From: CBFGRV01 sp965651265
Lineage (GTDB): Bacteria > Bacteroidota > Rhodothermia > Rhodothermales > VXPQ01
Direction of reading: 5' to 3'
DNA length: 64,000 bases
Assembly: GCA_965651265.1 (NCBI GenBank)
Contig: CBFGRV010000010.1
Coordinates: 1 to 64,000 of the forward strand
Part shown: one piece after another, positions 34,026 through 42,997 of the stretch
Position numbering within the stretch: the first letter of the stretch is position 1
Layout of the letters: each line of letters starts with the position of its first letter
Program-made: the position numbers and the translations under genes
The notes under the pieces: generated by a model
What the model was told of the DNA's origin: nothing
Seen by the model: the letters and a program-made list of their open reading frames with translations, nothing else
Databases searched by the model: none

Positions 34026-35276
34026 TTATTCTCCCTTGGCGCCCTTGATGCCCCGCAGGCTTCGCTCCGAGAGCAGGTTGATGTCGTAGGTGCGCACGCG
34101 GCTATTCCGATCGCGATGTCGCTTTAGAGCGAGCGCGATCATTCGATCGATGAGCCGGTCGAAAGGCACGCCGGCCGGGTCCCACAGGTAGAAGGAGAAT
34201 GATCCCGGAATGGTGTTGATTTCGTTGAAGAATACCTCGCCCGTCGCCTCATCGATCATGAAGTCGATACGCGCGACGCCTCCGCATTCGAAGAGTTGAA
34301 AGACCTGGACGGCCAGCGAGCGAATGCGTTCGGCTGTCGGCTCGTCGAGGGGTGCCGGGATGATGCGGTCGAGCGAAGCCATGCCAACTGGATTATCGGC
34401 AGGCTTCTTGCTTCCCCCGCGCGCGCCCTTCGTCCCGCCGCCTCGCATGTATTTCTCCTGGAACGTGAGTAGCTCGGCGCCTTCCGTCGGTACGGGCTGC
34501 TCGAGCACGCTCGTGTGGGCCTCATTCGGATCTCCCAGCACGGCGCAGTTGATTTCCTTCAGGCGCGTGACGGCATGCTCAACGATGACCTTGTCGTCGT
34601 ATCGTAGCGCGTCCTCGATGGCGCGGTCTAGCTCATCCCGATCATCGGCTTTCGCGATGCCGATGGACGAGCCGAGCCGCGCCGGCTTCACCACGACGGG
34701 GTAGCCGAGCTCCGACTCGCAATGGTCCAGCCATTCCTCCTCGTGATGAGCCCACTCGGATTCGCGAAACGCGACGAAGTCGACGACGGGAATGCCCTGA
34801 TCACGGCAGATCATCTTCGATACGACCTTGTCCATCCCCAGGGCCGATCCTAGAATCGAGCTGCCCGTGTAGGGCACGTTGAAAGTCTCGCAGAGTCCCT
34901 GAAGTCCGCCATCCTCCCCCGATCCGCCGTGTAGCCCCAGAAGGGCGACGTCGATCTTGAACTCTCGGGGCTTTCCTGAAAAGATGCCCCCGCCCCTGTT
35001 CTCGATGAGCAGCAGCGACCCGAACGTGCCGGCATCGACGCGCACCGGCACGGCTCGCCGCCGCATGGCATCCAGGTCCTGATACGCATCCAAATCCCGC
35101 AGAATCTCGCCGGTAAACCATCGGCCATCCTTTCCGATGTAGACAGGGACGACGTCGTAGCGGGCGGCGTCCATGGCCGCCATCGCCTGCATGGAAGAGA
35201 TGACGGACACCTCGTGCTCGGGAGATACCCCTCCGAAGAAAACGCCCACGCTGAGTTTGCCCGGAGCGGCTTCCAT
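34026..35276 (-). CDS. ddl: D-alanine--D-alanine ligase
   Basis: This ATP-grasp ligase makes the D-Ala-D-Ala dipeptide of peptidoglycan. It has GVFFGGVSPEHEVSVISS at the N-terminus, LLGLHGGSGEDGGLQGLCETFNVPYTGSSILGSALGMDKVVSK, PVVVKPARLGSSIGIAKA, and ARIDFMIDEATGEVFFNEINTIPGSF. At 416 residues it is longer than E. coli DdlB (306) because of inserts, including a Gly/Lys-rich loop GGGTKGARGGSKKPADN. The substrate D-alanine would come from alr at 39241. Confidence 0.96.
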   Translation of the reverse strand: MEAAPGKLSVGVFFGGVSPEHEVSVISSMQAMAAMDAARYDVVPVYIGKDGRWFTGEILRDLDAYQDLDAMRRRAVPVRVDAGTFGSLLLIENRGGGIFSGKPREFKIDVALLGLHGGSGEDGGLQGLCETFNVPYTGSSILGSALGMDKVVSKMICRDQGIPVVDFVAFRESEWAHHEEEWLDHCESELGYPVVVKPARLGSSIGIAKADDRDELDRAIEDALRYDDKVIVEHAVTRLKEINCAVLGDPNEAHTSVLEQPVPTEGAELLTFQEKYMRGGGTKGARGGSKKPADNPVGMASLDRIIPAPLDEPTAERIRSLAVQVFQLFECGGVARIDFMIDEATGEVFFNEINTIPGSFSFYLWDPAGVPFDRLIDRMIALALKRHRDRNSRVRTYDINLLSERSLRGIKGAKGE

Positions 35277-35282
35277 GACGGT

Positions 35283-36572
35283 CTACGCCTCGTCGACGGC
35301 GATGAAGCGACCCCTGTTGTAGATGGCCCATGCGCGACCGACCATCTCGTGACCAACGAACGGAGTGTTCCGGCTCTTCGATCGGATGTGCCGGTCCTCG
35401 AAGGTCCATCTCGTCGATGCATCGAAGACCGTCAGGTTGGCCGGCGCGCCCGTCTCGACGCGGGGGATGGGCAGACGCAAGATGCGCCGCGGCTCGATGG
35501 TGATCTTCCGAACGGCTTCGGCGACGGACAGGATGCCGGGTTGAATCAGTTCGCGCCCGGTGAGCCCCCAGGCCGTCTCGAGGCCGAGAATCCCAAAGGG
35601 GGCCGCAATGAATTCGACCTCTTTCTCGAAAGTGGCGTGCGGCGCATGATCGGTGCAAATGGCATCGATGGTGCCATCGCGCAAACCCTCCTTGAGGGCC
35701 TCGACGTCGTGAGCCTCGCGCAGCGGAGGATGCATCTTCGTGTGCGTGTCGAAGCCGAATTCCGCGACCGCCTCGTGCGTCAGAGCGAAGTGGTGCGGGC
35801 ACACTTCGGCCGTCACGCGGATCCCGCGATCCTTCGCGCGCCGAACCAGATCCACGGCGGCGGCCGTGGAGATGTGTGCGACATGAACGGACCCGCCCGT
35901 ATACTCGGCGAGAAGGATGTCTCGCGCGATCATCACCTCCTCGGCCAGGGCCGGAATGCCCGGCACACCCAGCCGTGTGGACACTTCGCCCTCATGCATG
36001 TGCCCACCCTGATTGAGGGTGAGATCCTCCATGTGGTTGATGATGGCGCGGTCGAGTGTAGAGCTGTACTCGAGGGCACGACGCATGAGACCCGCATTCT
36101 GCACCGGTGCTCCGTCGTCGCTGAACGCCACGGCACCGCCCTCCACGAGGTCGGCCATCTCCGTCAGCTCCTTGCCCGCCCGATGCTTGGAGACGCAGGC
36201 GATCGGATGCACATCGACGGCCGTCGCCTCTGCGCGCTCGATGATGAACTCGACGACATCGCGCGTGTGGATCGGGGGCTCGGTGTTGGGCATGCAGGCC
36301 ACGGCCGTGAATCCTCCGAAGGCGGCCGCGCGCGCACCCGTCTCGATGGTCTCCTTGTACTCGAACCCCGGCTCCCGGAAATGCACGTGCATGTCCATCC
36401 ACCCGGGCGAGATCAGCCGGCCTGAACAATCGAACTCCGGCACGCCATCCCCGTCGAGATCGGCGTCGATCGCGTCGATCGTTCCGTTTCGGATCAGGAC
36501 ATCCGCGTCTCGTTCAGTTCCGGTCTCCGGGTCAATCAGGCGGCCTCCACGGAGCAGGAGATCGGGCGTCAT
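35283..36572 (-). CDS. pyrC: Dihydroorotase (type I, PyrC)
   Basis: This zinc amidohydrolase of de novo pyrimidine synthesis has SPGWMDMHVHFREPGFEYKETIETGARAAAFGGFTAVACMPNTEP, AFSDDGAPVQNA, HMEDLTLNQGGHM, VHVAHISTAAAVDLVRRAKDRGIRVTAEVCPHHFALT and DAICTDHAPHATFEKE with the catalytic Asp. The length of 429 fits class I enzymes. It ends 6 bp before ddl begins. Confidence 0.95.
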   Translation of the reverse strand: MTPDLLLRGGRLIDPETGTERDADVLIRNGTIDAIDADLDGDGVPEFDCSGRLISPGWMDMHVHFREPGFEYKETIETGARAAAFGGFTAVACMPNTEPPIHTRDVVEFIIERAEATAVDVHPIACVSKHRAGKELTEMADLVEGGAVAFSDDGAPVQNAGLMRRALEYSSTLDRAIINHMEDLTLNQGGHMHEGEVSTRLGVPGIPALAEEVMIARDILLAEYTGGSVHVAHISTAAAVDLVRRAKDRGIRVTAEVCPHHFALTHEAVAEFGFDTHTKMHPPLREAHDVEALKEGLRDGTIDAICTDHAPHATFEKEVEFIAAPFGILGLETAWGLTGRELIQPGILSVAEAVRKITIEPRRILRLPIPRVETGAPANLTVFDASTRWTFEDRHIRSKSRNTPFVGHEMVGRAWAIYNRGRFIAVDEA

Positions 36573-36590
36573 GCGCAGATGTCGTTCAGA

Positions 36591-38978
36591 CTAGAGGTTT
36601 TCGACTAGGTAGTTGGTCGCCAGCGTGAACAGGTGGAGTCGCGTGTTGCCCCCCGCAATGCCGTGATCGTGGCCCGGATAGATCATCATGTCGAACTGCT
36701 TGTTCGCGCGCTGCAGAGCCTCGATCATCTGCACGGCATTCTGAAAATGCACGTTGTCGTCCAGGTCACCGTGTATGATCAGAAGATTTTGATCGTCTCG
36801 CAAACGATCTGCGTAGGTGATGGGCGATCCGCGCCGGTAGCCGTCAGCGTTCTTATGTGGGGTAGACATGTACCGCTCCGTGTAGATGGTATCGTACTGC
36901 CTCCAATCCGTCACCGGCGCGACCGAAATGCCTACTTCGAAGACAGCCGGGCCGTCCCCGCTCAACATCGACATCAGCGTCATGAACCCGCCGTAGCTCC
37001 AGCCCCAGATCGCCGTGCGATCCTCATCCACATACGGCAACTCGCTGAGGTGCCTGGCCGCCGCGATCTGATCTTGTGCCTCGAGCACGCCGAGTTGACG
37101 ATAGGTGGCCCCCTTGAAGTCCCTGCTTCGGCCGCCCGTCCCGCGATTGTCGACGCTGGCTACCAGGATTCCGTGCTGCTCCGCGAGATAGGCGTGCCAC
37201 AGATAGCGGCTTCCCCCCCATGCGTTCTGCACCGTCTGCGAGCCCGGACCACCATAGACGTACATCAGTAGCGGGTATTCCTGCGCCGGATCGAAATTCG
37301 TCGGTTTGATGACGTACGCATTCAGCATCTCACCATCGGCACCGGGTACCTGCATGAATTCCGGATAGGGCAGATCGTACTCCTCGAGGCGCGCGATGAG
37401 GTCTGCGTTGTCCTCGAGCATCTGAATGAGCGTGCCATCGGCGCGATGAAGTGAGGTCACCAGCGGCGTTCTCGCGTCGGAGTAGCGGTCAATGTAGTAG
37501 CGCAGATCGCGCGACATCGAAATGCTGTGCCAGCCCGAACGGTCCGTAATCTGCACGGGCTCTTGCGGCGAGACGGCATCGTTTCCGGCCGCCGGCCCCG
37601 CCTGAGCACCACCACCAACGGCCCCCTCGACAGCCGGGCGCCCGCGCATAGGACCGTCTGAGGGCCTGTTCGGATCGAACGGCGTCCAGTACAGGTGCCG
37701 CTCCATCGGCGAAGCGGCCGTGGCCGTGAAGTACAGGGCGTTTCGGTCCGTGTCGATGCCGTGGAAGCTCGTCACGTTCCAGCTTCCGTCCGTGAGCCGG
37801 CGAACGAACGTGCCGTCGTTCTGGTGGAGATACAGGTGCCGATAACCGTCCCGCTCACTGAGCCAGACGAAGTGGCGTCCATCCTCCAGAAACGTGACCG
37901 TCCCCCCGGACAGGTCCCCGAAGCTGGTCTCGACGTCGAGCCACGTATCGCTCTGATCTTCGAGGATCACGTCGACACTCATGTCCGACGGATCGCCGTA
38001 GAGCATGTCCAGGTCGTTCTGATCCCGGTTCAAGCGGAACATCCACACATGCGAGCGCCCGTCTATCGGCGGCGTCCATCCGAACTGGGGGATGTATTCC
38101 AACGAATCGCCGCCGGCATTCCACGTCCCCGTGTCGAAGAAGCGGTTCGTTCCGTCGACGACATCGACGACACCGACGTGAATCTCGCTATTGGCCTCGC
38201 CGGCCTTCGGATACCTGAATCGGATCTCCTCCGGATACTGGTCGCGCAGATCCGTCATCACGAATTCGCGGGTGTTCGATTCATCGAGCTGGACGTAGGC
38301 GATGTATCGCCCATCGGGGCTCCACGCCCATCCATCCCGCAATCCGAACTCCTCCTCATAAACCCAATCCGTGGTGCCGTTTATGATGCGACCCTCAGAT
38401 CCATCGAACGTGAACTGCGTCTCCTCGCCATCCTCCAGATCGACCATGAAAAGGTTGCGGTCCCGAACGAAGCCAACGCGGCGACCATCGGGGCTAAACT
38501 TCGCGAACATCTGAAAGCCCGCCTCCCGGCTGCTGATTGGCGTCAGCTGCTCCGACTCGATGTCGTAGACGTAGTAAAACCCTTTCGTATTGAGACGCCA
38601 GACCCTCTCCGAGTCCGTGTAGATCAATACGCGCGAGCCATCCGCACTGTATTCGTAGTCCTCGATGCGAATCAACCGGCCGACGTCCGGCGCCTGCAGC
38701 GTCCTGCCGTCGATGAGTCGCTCCCGATCCCCGGTCTCGAGATTGTATCGAATGAGGTGCGTCGCGCCGGCTGACGGATCGGCCTCCACGTACATGATGA
38801 CGGGTCCTTCGGCGGCCCATCTCCCTCCCTGAAATCGCTGTGGATTGAACTCGACGCTAGCGTGAATGGCTTCGAGCGTGAGCTCCCGCGTCGCCGTCTC
38901 CTGCGCGGCGGCATCGGCGAGGGTGACCAACAACAAGAGTCCGGCTAGAGCGGACCGCAGAAAGAGTGGTTTGGGCAT
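36591..38978 (-). CDS. Dipeptidyl peptidase IV (S9B)
   Basis: This exported serine peptidase cleaves X-Pro dipeptides. It has a signal peptide (MPKPLFLRSALAGLLLLVTLADAAAQ), an N-terminal DPPIV beta-propeller with TTDWVYEEEFGLRDGWAWSPDG, and a C-terminal alpha/beta-hydrolase. The catalytic Ser lies in WGWSYGGFMTLMS (about residue 660), with Asp in IIHGDLDDNVH and His in YPGHDHGIAGG. The start at 38978 gives the signal directly; the frame is open to 39020. A Gly/Pro-rich linker (GPMRGRPAVEGAVGGGAQAGPAAGND) interrupts the propeller region. Ends 18 bp before pyrC. Confidence 0.94.
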   Translation of the reverse strand: MPKPLFLRSALAGLLLLVTLADAAAQETATRELTLEAIHASVEFNPQRFQGGRWAAEGPVIMYVEADPSAGATHLIRYNLETGDRERLIDGRTLQAPDVGRLIRIEDYEYSADGSRVLIYTDSERVWRLNTKGFYYVYDIESEQLTPISSREAGFQMFAKFSPDGRRVGFVRDRNLFMVDLEDGEETQFTFDGSEGRIINGTTDWVYEEEFGLRDGWAWSPDGRYIAYVQLDESNTREFVMTDLRDQYPEEIRFRYPKAGEANSEIHVGVVDVVDGTNRFFDTGTWNAGGDSLEYIPQFGWTPPIDGRSHVWMFRLNRDQNDLDMLYGDPSDMSVDVILEDQSDTWLDVETSFGDLSGGTVTFLEDGRHFVWLSERDGYRHLYLHQNDGTFVRRLTDGSWNVTSFHGIDTDRNALYFTATAASPMERHLYWTPFDPNRPSDGPMRGRPAVEGAVGGGAQAGPAAGNDAVSPQEPVQITDRSGWHSISMSRDLRYYIDRYSDARTPLVTSLHRADGTLIQMLEDNADLIARLEEYDLPYPEFMQVPGADGEMLNAYVIKPTNFDPAQEYPLLMYVYGGPGSQTVQNAWGGSRYLWHAYLAEQHGILVASVDNRGTGGRSRDFKGATYRQLGVLEAQDQIAAARHLSELPYVDEDRTAIWGWSYGGFMTLMSMLSGDGPAVFEVGISVAPVTDWRQYDTIYTERYMSTPHKNADGYRRGSPITYADRLRDDQNLLIIHGDLDDNVHFQNAVQMIEALQRANKQFDMMIYPGHDHGIAGGNTRLHLFTLATNYLVENL

Positions 38979-39240
38979 GATGAACATATCGTGGGACGTG
39001 GAAATCCGATGCCGCGACACCAGCCTCTGATGGGCTCAGTTCGAGACTGTAGGCCAGCATACGAAACGGCGCTGATTGTAACGAGGACCGATTCAAAGGT
39101 TTCGGTAGGATGGAGTCGCGAACCGAAGCCGCCAATGGAGAGTTAGCGCCCGCGCTCGCCCCGGGGCTGGATACCGTATAGCGGCGACGAACCCGAGCGA
39201 GCAACGCGCACTGCACGATCGTCCACGTCTTGATTCATTC

Positions 39241-40371
39241 GTGACGCCTCCCTCCCATCCTGTTGAAAATAACGACCTGGCGTTGACGGTGGCCGAGATC
39301 GATCACTCGGCGCTGCTGCAAAACCTCGACGTTTTTCGCGCGAAGGGCGCTGAGGTCATGGCCGTCGTGAAGGCAGATGCCTACGGGCACGGCGCCGTGC
39401 TCGTGGCGGAAACGCTGCGCGATGCCGGCATCCGCCATTTCGCCGTCGCCACGTTGCCTGAAGCCATCGAGCTGCGAAAAGCCGGAATCACCGGGCGCAT
39501 CCTGGTTTTCGCTGCCCCGCTGCCGGAGCACATCGCGGCATACACCCGGCATGATCTGGATCTGACCATATCCTCCGGCGCCGTTGCCGAGCGGGTCCGT
39601 GAGGAGGTGAGTGGTAGCCGGCTCCGCGTGCACGTCAAGATCGACACAGGCATGGGCCGCATAGGCATCCGACCTGACGAAGCAGAGCGGATCGTACGGG
39701 ATCTGGATCGCGACCCGAATGTCGAGATCGCCGGCATATGGACACACTTTGCGAGCGCCGACGAACCCGACCTCGACTTCACCCACCAACAACTCGAACG
39801 TTTCCTGGCCGTCGTAGATCGTGTCGGCACAGCCGCCGAGTCCGTGCACGCCGCGAATAGCCCCGCCGCCCTACGCGTGCCCGAGAGCTACGCCTTCGAC
39901 AGATCCCTCATCCGCATTGGAATCGGGCTATACGGATACACAGACCTGAAAGGCCTTGCGCAGGAAGCCGGTTTGCAGCCGGTGATGCGCGTTACGTCTC
40001 ATGTAACCCACACAAAGTGGGTCGAACCTGGTACCACCGTTTCCTACGGCCGTCACTGGCATGCATCCAGGCGTACACGCATCGCCACCGTCGGTGCAGG
40101 ATATGCCGACGGATATCCGCGCAATGCATCAGATCGAGCCGCCGTGAACATCGGCGGGCAGCGCCATCCCGTGATCGGCACCGTCTGCATGGACATGTTC
40201 ATGGTGGATGTCGGGGAACGGACCGACATAGCCGAAGGAGACGAAGTCATCCTCTTTGGTCCGGAGGGGCCCGACGCATTCGAGTTGGCCACCATCTGCG
40301 AAACCATCCCCTATGAAGTGCTTACTCGGGTCGCACGTCGAGTGCGGCGTGTTCATCGTTACAAGAAATAG
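39241..40371 (+). CDS. alr: Alanine racemase
   Basis: This PLP enzyme interconverts L- and D-alanine. The PLP lysine is in VVKADAYGHGA (Lys44), the second catalytic Tyr in GAGYADGYPRNASD (about residue 288), and TVCMDMFMVDVG is the conserved C-terminal block. The reading frame opens with GTG at 39241; no clear Shine-Dalgarno is seen, so the exact start is uncertain. The 262 bp between it and the divergent peptidase gene must hold promoters for both; I see no gene there. Confidence 0.95.
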   Translation: MTPPSHPVENNDLALTVAEIDHSALLQNLDVFRAKGAEVMAVVKADAYGHGAVLVAETLRDAGIRHFAVATLPEAIELRKAGITGRILVFAAPLPEHIAAYTRHDLDLTISSGAVAERVREEVSGSRLRVHVKIDTGMGRIGIRPDEAERIVRDLDRDPNVEIAGIWTHFASADEPDLDFTHQQLERFLAVVDRVGTAAESVHAANSPAALRVPESYAFDRSLIRIGIGLYGYTDLKGLAQEAGLQPVMRVTSHVTHTKWVEPGTTVSYGRHWHASRRTRIATVGAGYADGYPRNASDRAAVNIGGQRHPVIGTVCMDMFMVDVGERTDIAEGDEVILFGPEGPDAFELATICETIPYEVLTRVARRVRRVHRYKK

Positions 40372-40503
40372 GAGAATTGCGTTGGAATGTAACGGTGTTT
40401 GCCGCTCTGGGTGCAAAATCAAGCTTTAACTGAATCAGTGACGCAGTTATATTCGATGATCTTCAAACCGAGCAATACCACGTCCGACACAGCAATCGAT
40501 AAC

Positions 40504-41214
40504 ATGGCCACACCAGCAGATCCGTCAAGCGTCAAAGTTCTAGTGGTGGATGACGAGGAAGACGTGGTAGAGGTCGTAAGTCACTTCCTCGAGCAAGAGG
40601 GATATCAGGTCGACAAGGCTTATGACGGGGAGGAAGCCCTTCAAAAGGCGAATCAGGAGACCGACATCATCATCCTCGACATTATGCTTCCGGGTCTGGA
40701 TGGATACGAGGTCTGCAAGCGGCTCCGCTCCCGCGTCGAGACCGAATTGATACCCATCATTTTTCTGAGTGCCAAGACCGAGGAGGAAGACCAGGTCAAG
40801 GGCTTGATGATGGGCGCGGACGACTACCTCACGAAGCCTGTCTCGCCGCAGGTGATCGTGGCGCACGTGAAGGCCGTCCTCCGGCGTGCGGGCCTCGAGG
40901 AAAGCAAGACCATTCAGGTGAACAACCTGACGATTTACGAAGACGAATACAGGGCCGTGCTGGACGACAAGGATCTGGGTCTCACCCTGACGGAGTTCGA
41001 GCTCCTGCGCTATCTGGTGCGCCATCCGCGCAAAGCCTTCACGCGCCAGCAGCTTCTCGAAACCATCTGGCAGGATGCCATGATGGTTACCGAGCGGACC
41101 GTCGATGCGCACATCAAGAATCTGCGCGAGAAGCTCGGAGATTTCGCCCGTCACATCCAGACGGTGCGAGGCGTGGGCTACCGATTCGTCGAGGACGCCA
41201 CGGGCGAGCAGTAG
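40504..41214 (+). CDS. PhoB/OmpR-type response regulator
   Basis: The receiver domain has VLVVDDEEDVVEV, phosphoacceptor Asp59 in IIILDIMLPGLDG and the DYLTKPVS lysine. A winged-helix trans_reg_C domain follows: LTLTEFELLRYLVRHPRKAFTRQQLLETIW and RTVDAHIKNLREKLGDFARHIQTVRGVGYRF. The frame is open from 40399, but the upstream part (LWVQNQALTESV...) has no family match, so I use ATG 40504. The HAMP kinase 54 bp downstream is its probable partner. Confidence 0.93.
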   Translation: MATPADPSSVKVLVVDDEEDVVEVVSHFLEQEGYQVDKAYDGEEALQKANQETDIIILDIMLPGLDGYEVCKRLRSRVETELIPIIFLSAKTEEEDQVKGLMMGADDYLTKPVSPQVIVAHVKAVLRRAGLEESKTIQVNNLTIYEDEYRAVLDDKDLGLTLTEFELLRYLVRHPRKAFTRQQLLETIWQDAMMVTERTVDAHIKNLREKLGDFARHIQTVRGVGYRFVEDATGEQ

Positions 41215-41231
41215 CCGGCGCGTTCGCCGGC
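41214..41231 (+). other. Intercistronic hairpin between response regulator and kinase
   Basis: GCCGGCG and CGCCGGC form a perfect 7-bp stem with loop CGTT, beginning on the last base of the response-regulator stop codon. No U-run follows, so it is more likely a message stabiliser or attenuator than a terminator. Confidence 0.55.
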
Positions 41232-41268
41232 GCTAAAGATGCTTCGGGCGAGGTAGAGCGGATCACTG

Positions 41269-42723
41269 ATGCGCTGGCAAAAGCGACTATACGAATGGAT
41301 CATCCCGAAGAGGGCTTCGACGCAAACGTGGATGATTCTCACGTTCGCCCTCTTCGTGGGCCTTGCTGTGCTGGCTGTCGGGATCTACGTGGCTTTCGTC
41401 CTGCGCGTCGAGACGCGCGAGGCCACGCGGCAGATGCTTCTCGACCAGGCGGAGCGCATCGCCATCCAGATCGAGCACGCCGACGAACCGGCCGAGCGTA
41501 CCGACGTGGCCCTCGCCATCACCCGGCTAACGGATCTGCGCATCACGATTGTCCGCGATGGGCGCGTGATTCTGGATGTTCAGGATGAGCGCACCGTCGA
41601 CGGCGTTTCCGTGCTCGAGCAGCCGGAGATGCAGATCGCCCCTGGAGAGGTGGGGTACGCGAGCCGCCGAAATGCGGCCGGGCAGCACATCATGTATGTT
41701 GCGGTGCATCGCCCGGAGTCCGGGCTGCTGATCCGTGTCGGGCAGCCCGAGCCCCCGCTCGTTGCCCTGTTGGAGCGGACGCTGGTGGCTTTGATCGCCG
41801 GTATGGTGATGGCGCTTCTGCTTGCGATCCTTGGCAGCTGGGTGGCGGCCCACCAGGTGACTACACCGCTTCAGGCCATACGGAACTCGGCCCGGCGCAT
41901 TGCGGAGGGCGATTTCGACCAGAAGATCAAGGTCGATTCGCGCGCCGCCGAGTTTCAGGAGCTGGCGATGAGTCTGAACAGGATGTCGGACAGCTTCCGC
42001 CGCCAGATCAGCGAGCTCCAGAGGCTGACCCAGCTACAGAACGAATTCATCGGCAATGTCGGCCATGAAGTTCGCAATCCCATCTTCGCGGTGAGCGGAT
42101 ACCTGGAAGCGCTCGGTAGCGCGACGCTTCAGCCCGAGATGCGTAAACGTTACGCCGAGAAGGGCCTCACCAATCTGCACCGGCTGCAGAACCTGTTCAA
42201 CGATCTGATCGAAATTGCGCGTCTCGAATATCGCGAGGATCTGATCAAGCCATCCACCTTCGATCTCCAGGAGCTCCTCGACGAGGTCGCCGACATGCTG
42301 CGGCCGAAGGCGACACAGAAGCGCCTGGCCCTCGAGACTTCGAATCAGCACCTCTTCGTGGAGGCCGATCGAAATCGCATTCGGCAGGTCCTTACCAATC
42401 TCATCGACAACGCGATCGCGTATACGGATGAGGGCACGATTCGGTGCCGCTTCAGGCGTCGCCTCGACAAGGTTCGTGTGGAGGTCGTCGATACCGGCCG
42501 CGGCATACCGGAGGAACACCTCGATCGCATCTTCGAGCGATTCTACAGGGTCGACCCGGACCGCTCGCGGCGTAGTGGGGGGACAGGCCTGGGATTGAGC
42601 ATCGTGCACCAGATTCTGCATGCACACGGCGAGCAGATCCACGTCGAGAGCACTGTAGGCCGCGGCACCCGCTTCTGGTTCGAGCTGCCTTATGCCGAGA
42701 TCGAGGAAACCGAGGTCGTTTGA
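41269..42723 (+). CDS. Sensor histidine kinase (PhoR/BaeS-like)
   Basis: The protein has two transmembrane segments (about residues 23-47 and 165-190) flanking a periplasmic sensor domain, then HAMP (VAAHQVTTPLQAIRNSARRIAEGDFDQKI), the H-box LQNEFIGNVGHEVRNPIFAVSGYLEAL with the phosphorylated His near 266, and HATPase boxes N (LTNLIDNAIAYT), G1 (VEVVDTGRGIPEEHL), F (IFERFYRVD) and G2 (GGTGLGLSIVHQI). It is the likely partner of the regulator immediately upstream. The signal is unknown. Confidence 0.94.
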   Translation: MRWQKRLYEWIIPKRASTQTWMILTFALFVGLAVLAVGIYVAFVLRVETREATRQMLLDQAERIAIQIEHADEPAERTDVALAITRLTDLRITIVRDGRVILDVQDERTVDGVSVLEQPEMQIAPGEVGYASRRNAAGQHIMYVAVHRPESGLLIRVGQPEPPLVALLERTLVALIAGMVMALLLAILGSWVAAHQVTTPLQAIRNSARRIAEGDFDQKIKVDSRAAEFQELAMSLNRMSDSFRRQISELQRLTQLQNEFIGNVGHEVRNPIFAVSGYLEALGSATLQPEMRKRYAEKGLTNLHRLQNLFNDLIEIARLEYREDLIKPSTFDLQELLDEVADMLRPKATQKRLALETSNQHLFVEADRNRIRQVLTNLIDNAIAYTDEGTIRCRFRRRLDKVRVEVVDTGRGIPEEHLDRIFERFYRVDPDRSRRSGGTGLGLSIVHQILHAHGEQIHVESTVGRGTRFWFELPYAEIEETEVV

Positions 42724-42742
42724 CAGGCGGCGGCGCGCTCGC

Positions 42743-42841
42743 GTCGTGCGTCTGACTGGCCTCTGCCCTTTTCGTGTCGTGCGACGGACTCGCCTCCGCA
42801 GTTGTCATGTCGTGCGTCTGACTCGCCTCTGCCCTTTTTAG
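42743..42841. repeat. 33-bp tandem repeat, three units
   Basis: Units begin at 42743, 42776 and 42809 with GTCGTGCG; units 1 and 3 share the continuation TCTGACTSGCCTCTGCCCTTTT while unit 2 is diverged. The period of 33 is a multiple of 3, so all frames stay open across the array. It begins 19 bp after the kinase stop codon. The remaining 156 bp before the E1 gene hold nothing recognised. Confidence 0.9.
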
Positions 42842-42997
42842 GCGGCCGTGGAGCAAGGAACGTCAGGCATGGCCTGAACATTCAATCGTCGGGGCTTTCG
42901 CGAGGGATTGGTCTGCGCCTCGGGGCTCCTCATCCGCCGTCCGGAACGCGTCCGACGGTAAACCCCGCCGTACTTGCAGAAGACGTGCAACGACTCT

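Noticed and set aside
37695..38774. 359-codon open frame on the plus strand
   Set aside because: Antisense to the DPP-IV propeller; product is compositionally biased with no motif.
42452..42856. Open frame with AEASQTHD-like 11-residue repeats
   Set aside because: Mostly antisense to the kinase; the peptide repeats come from the 33-bp DNA array.
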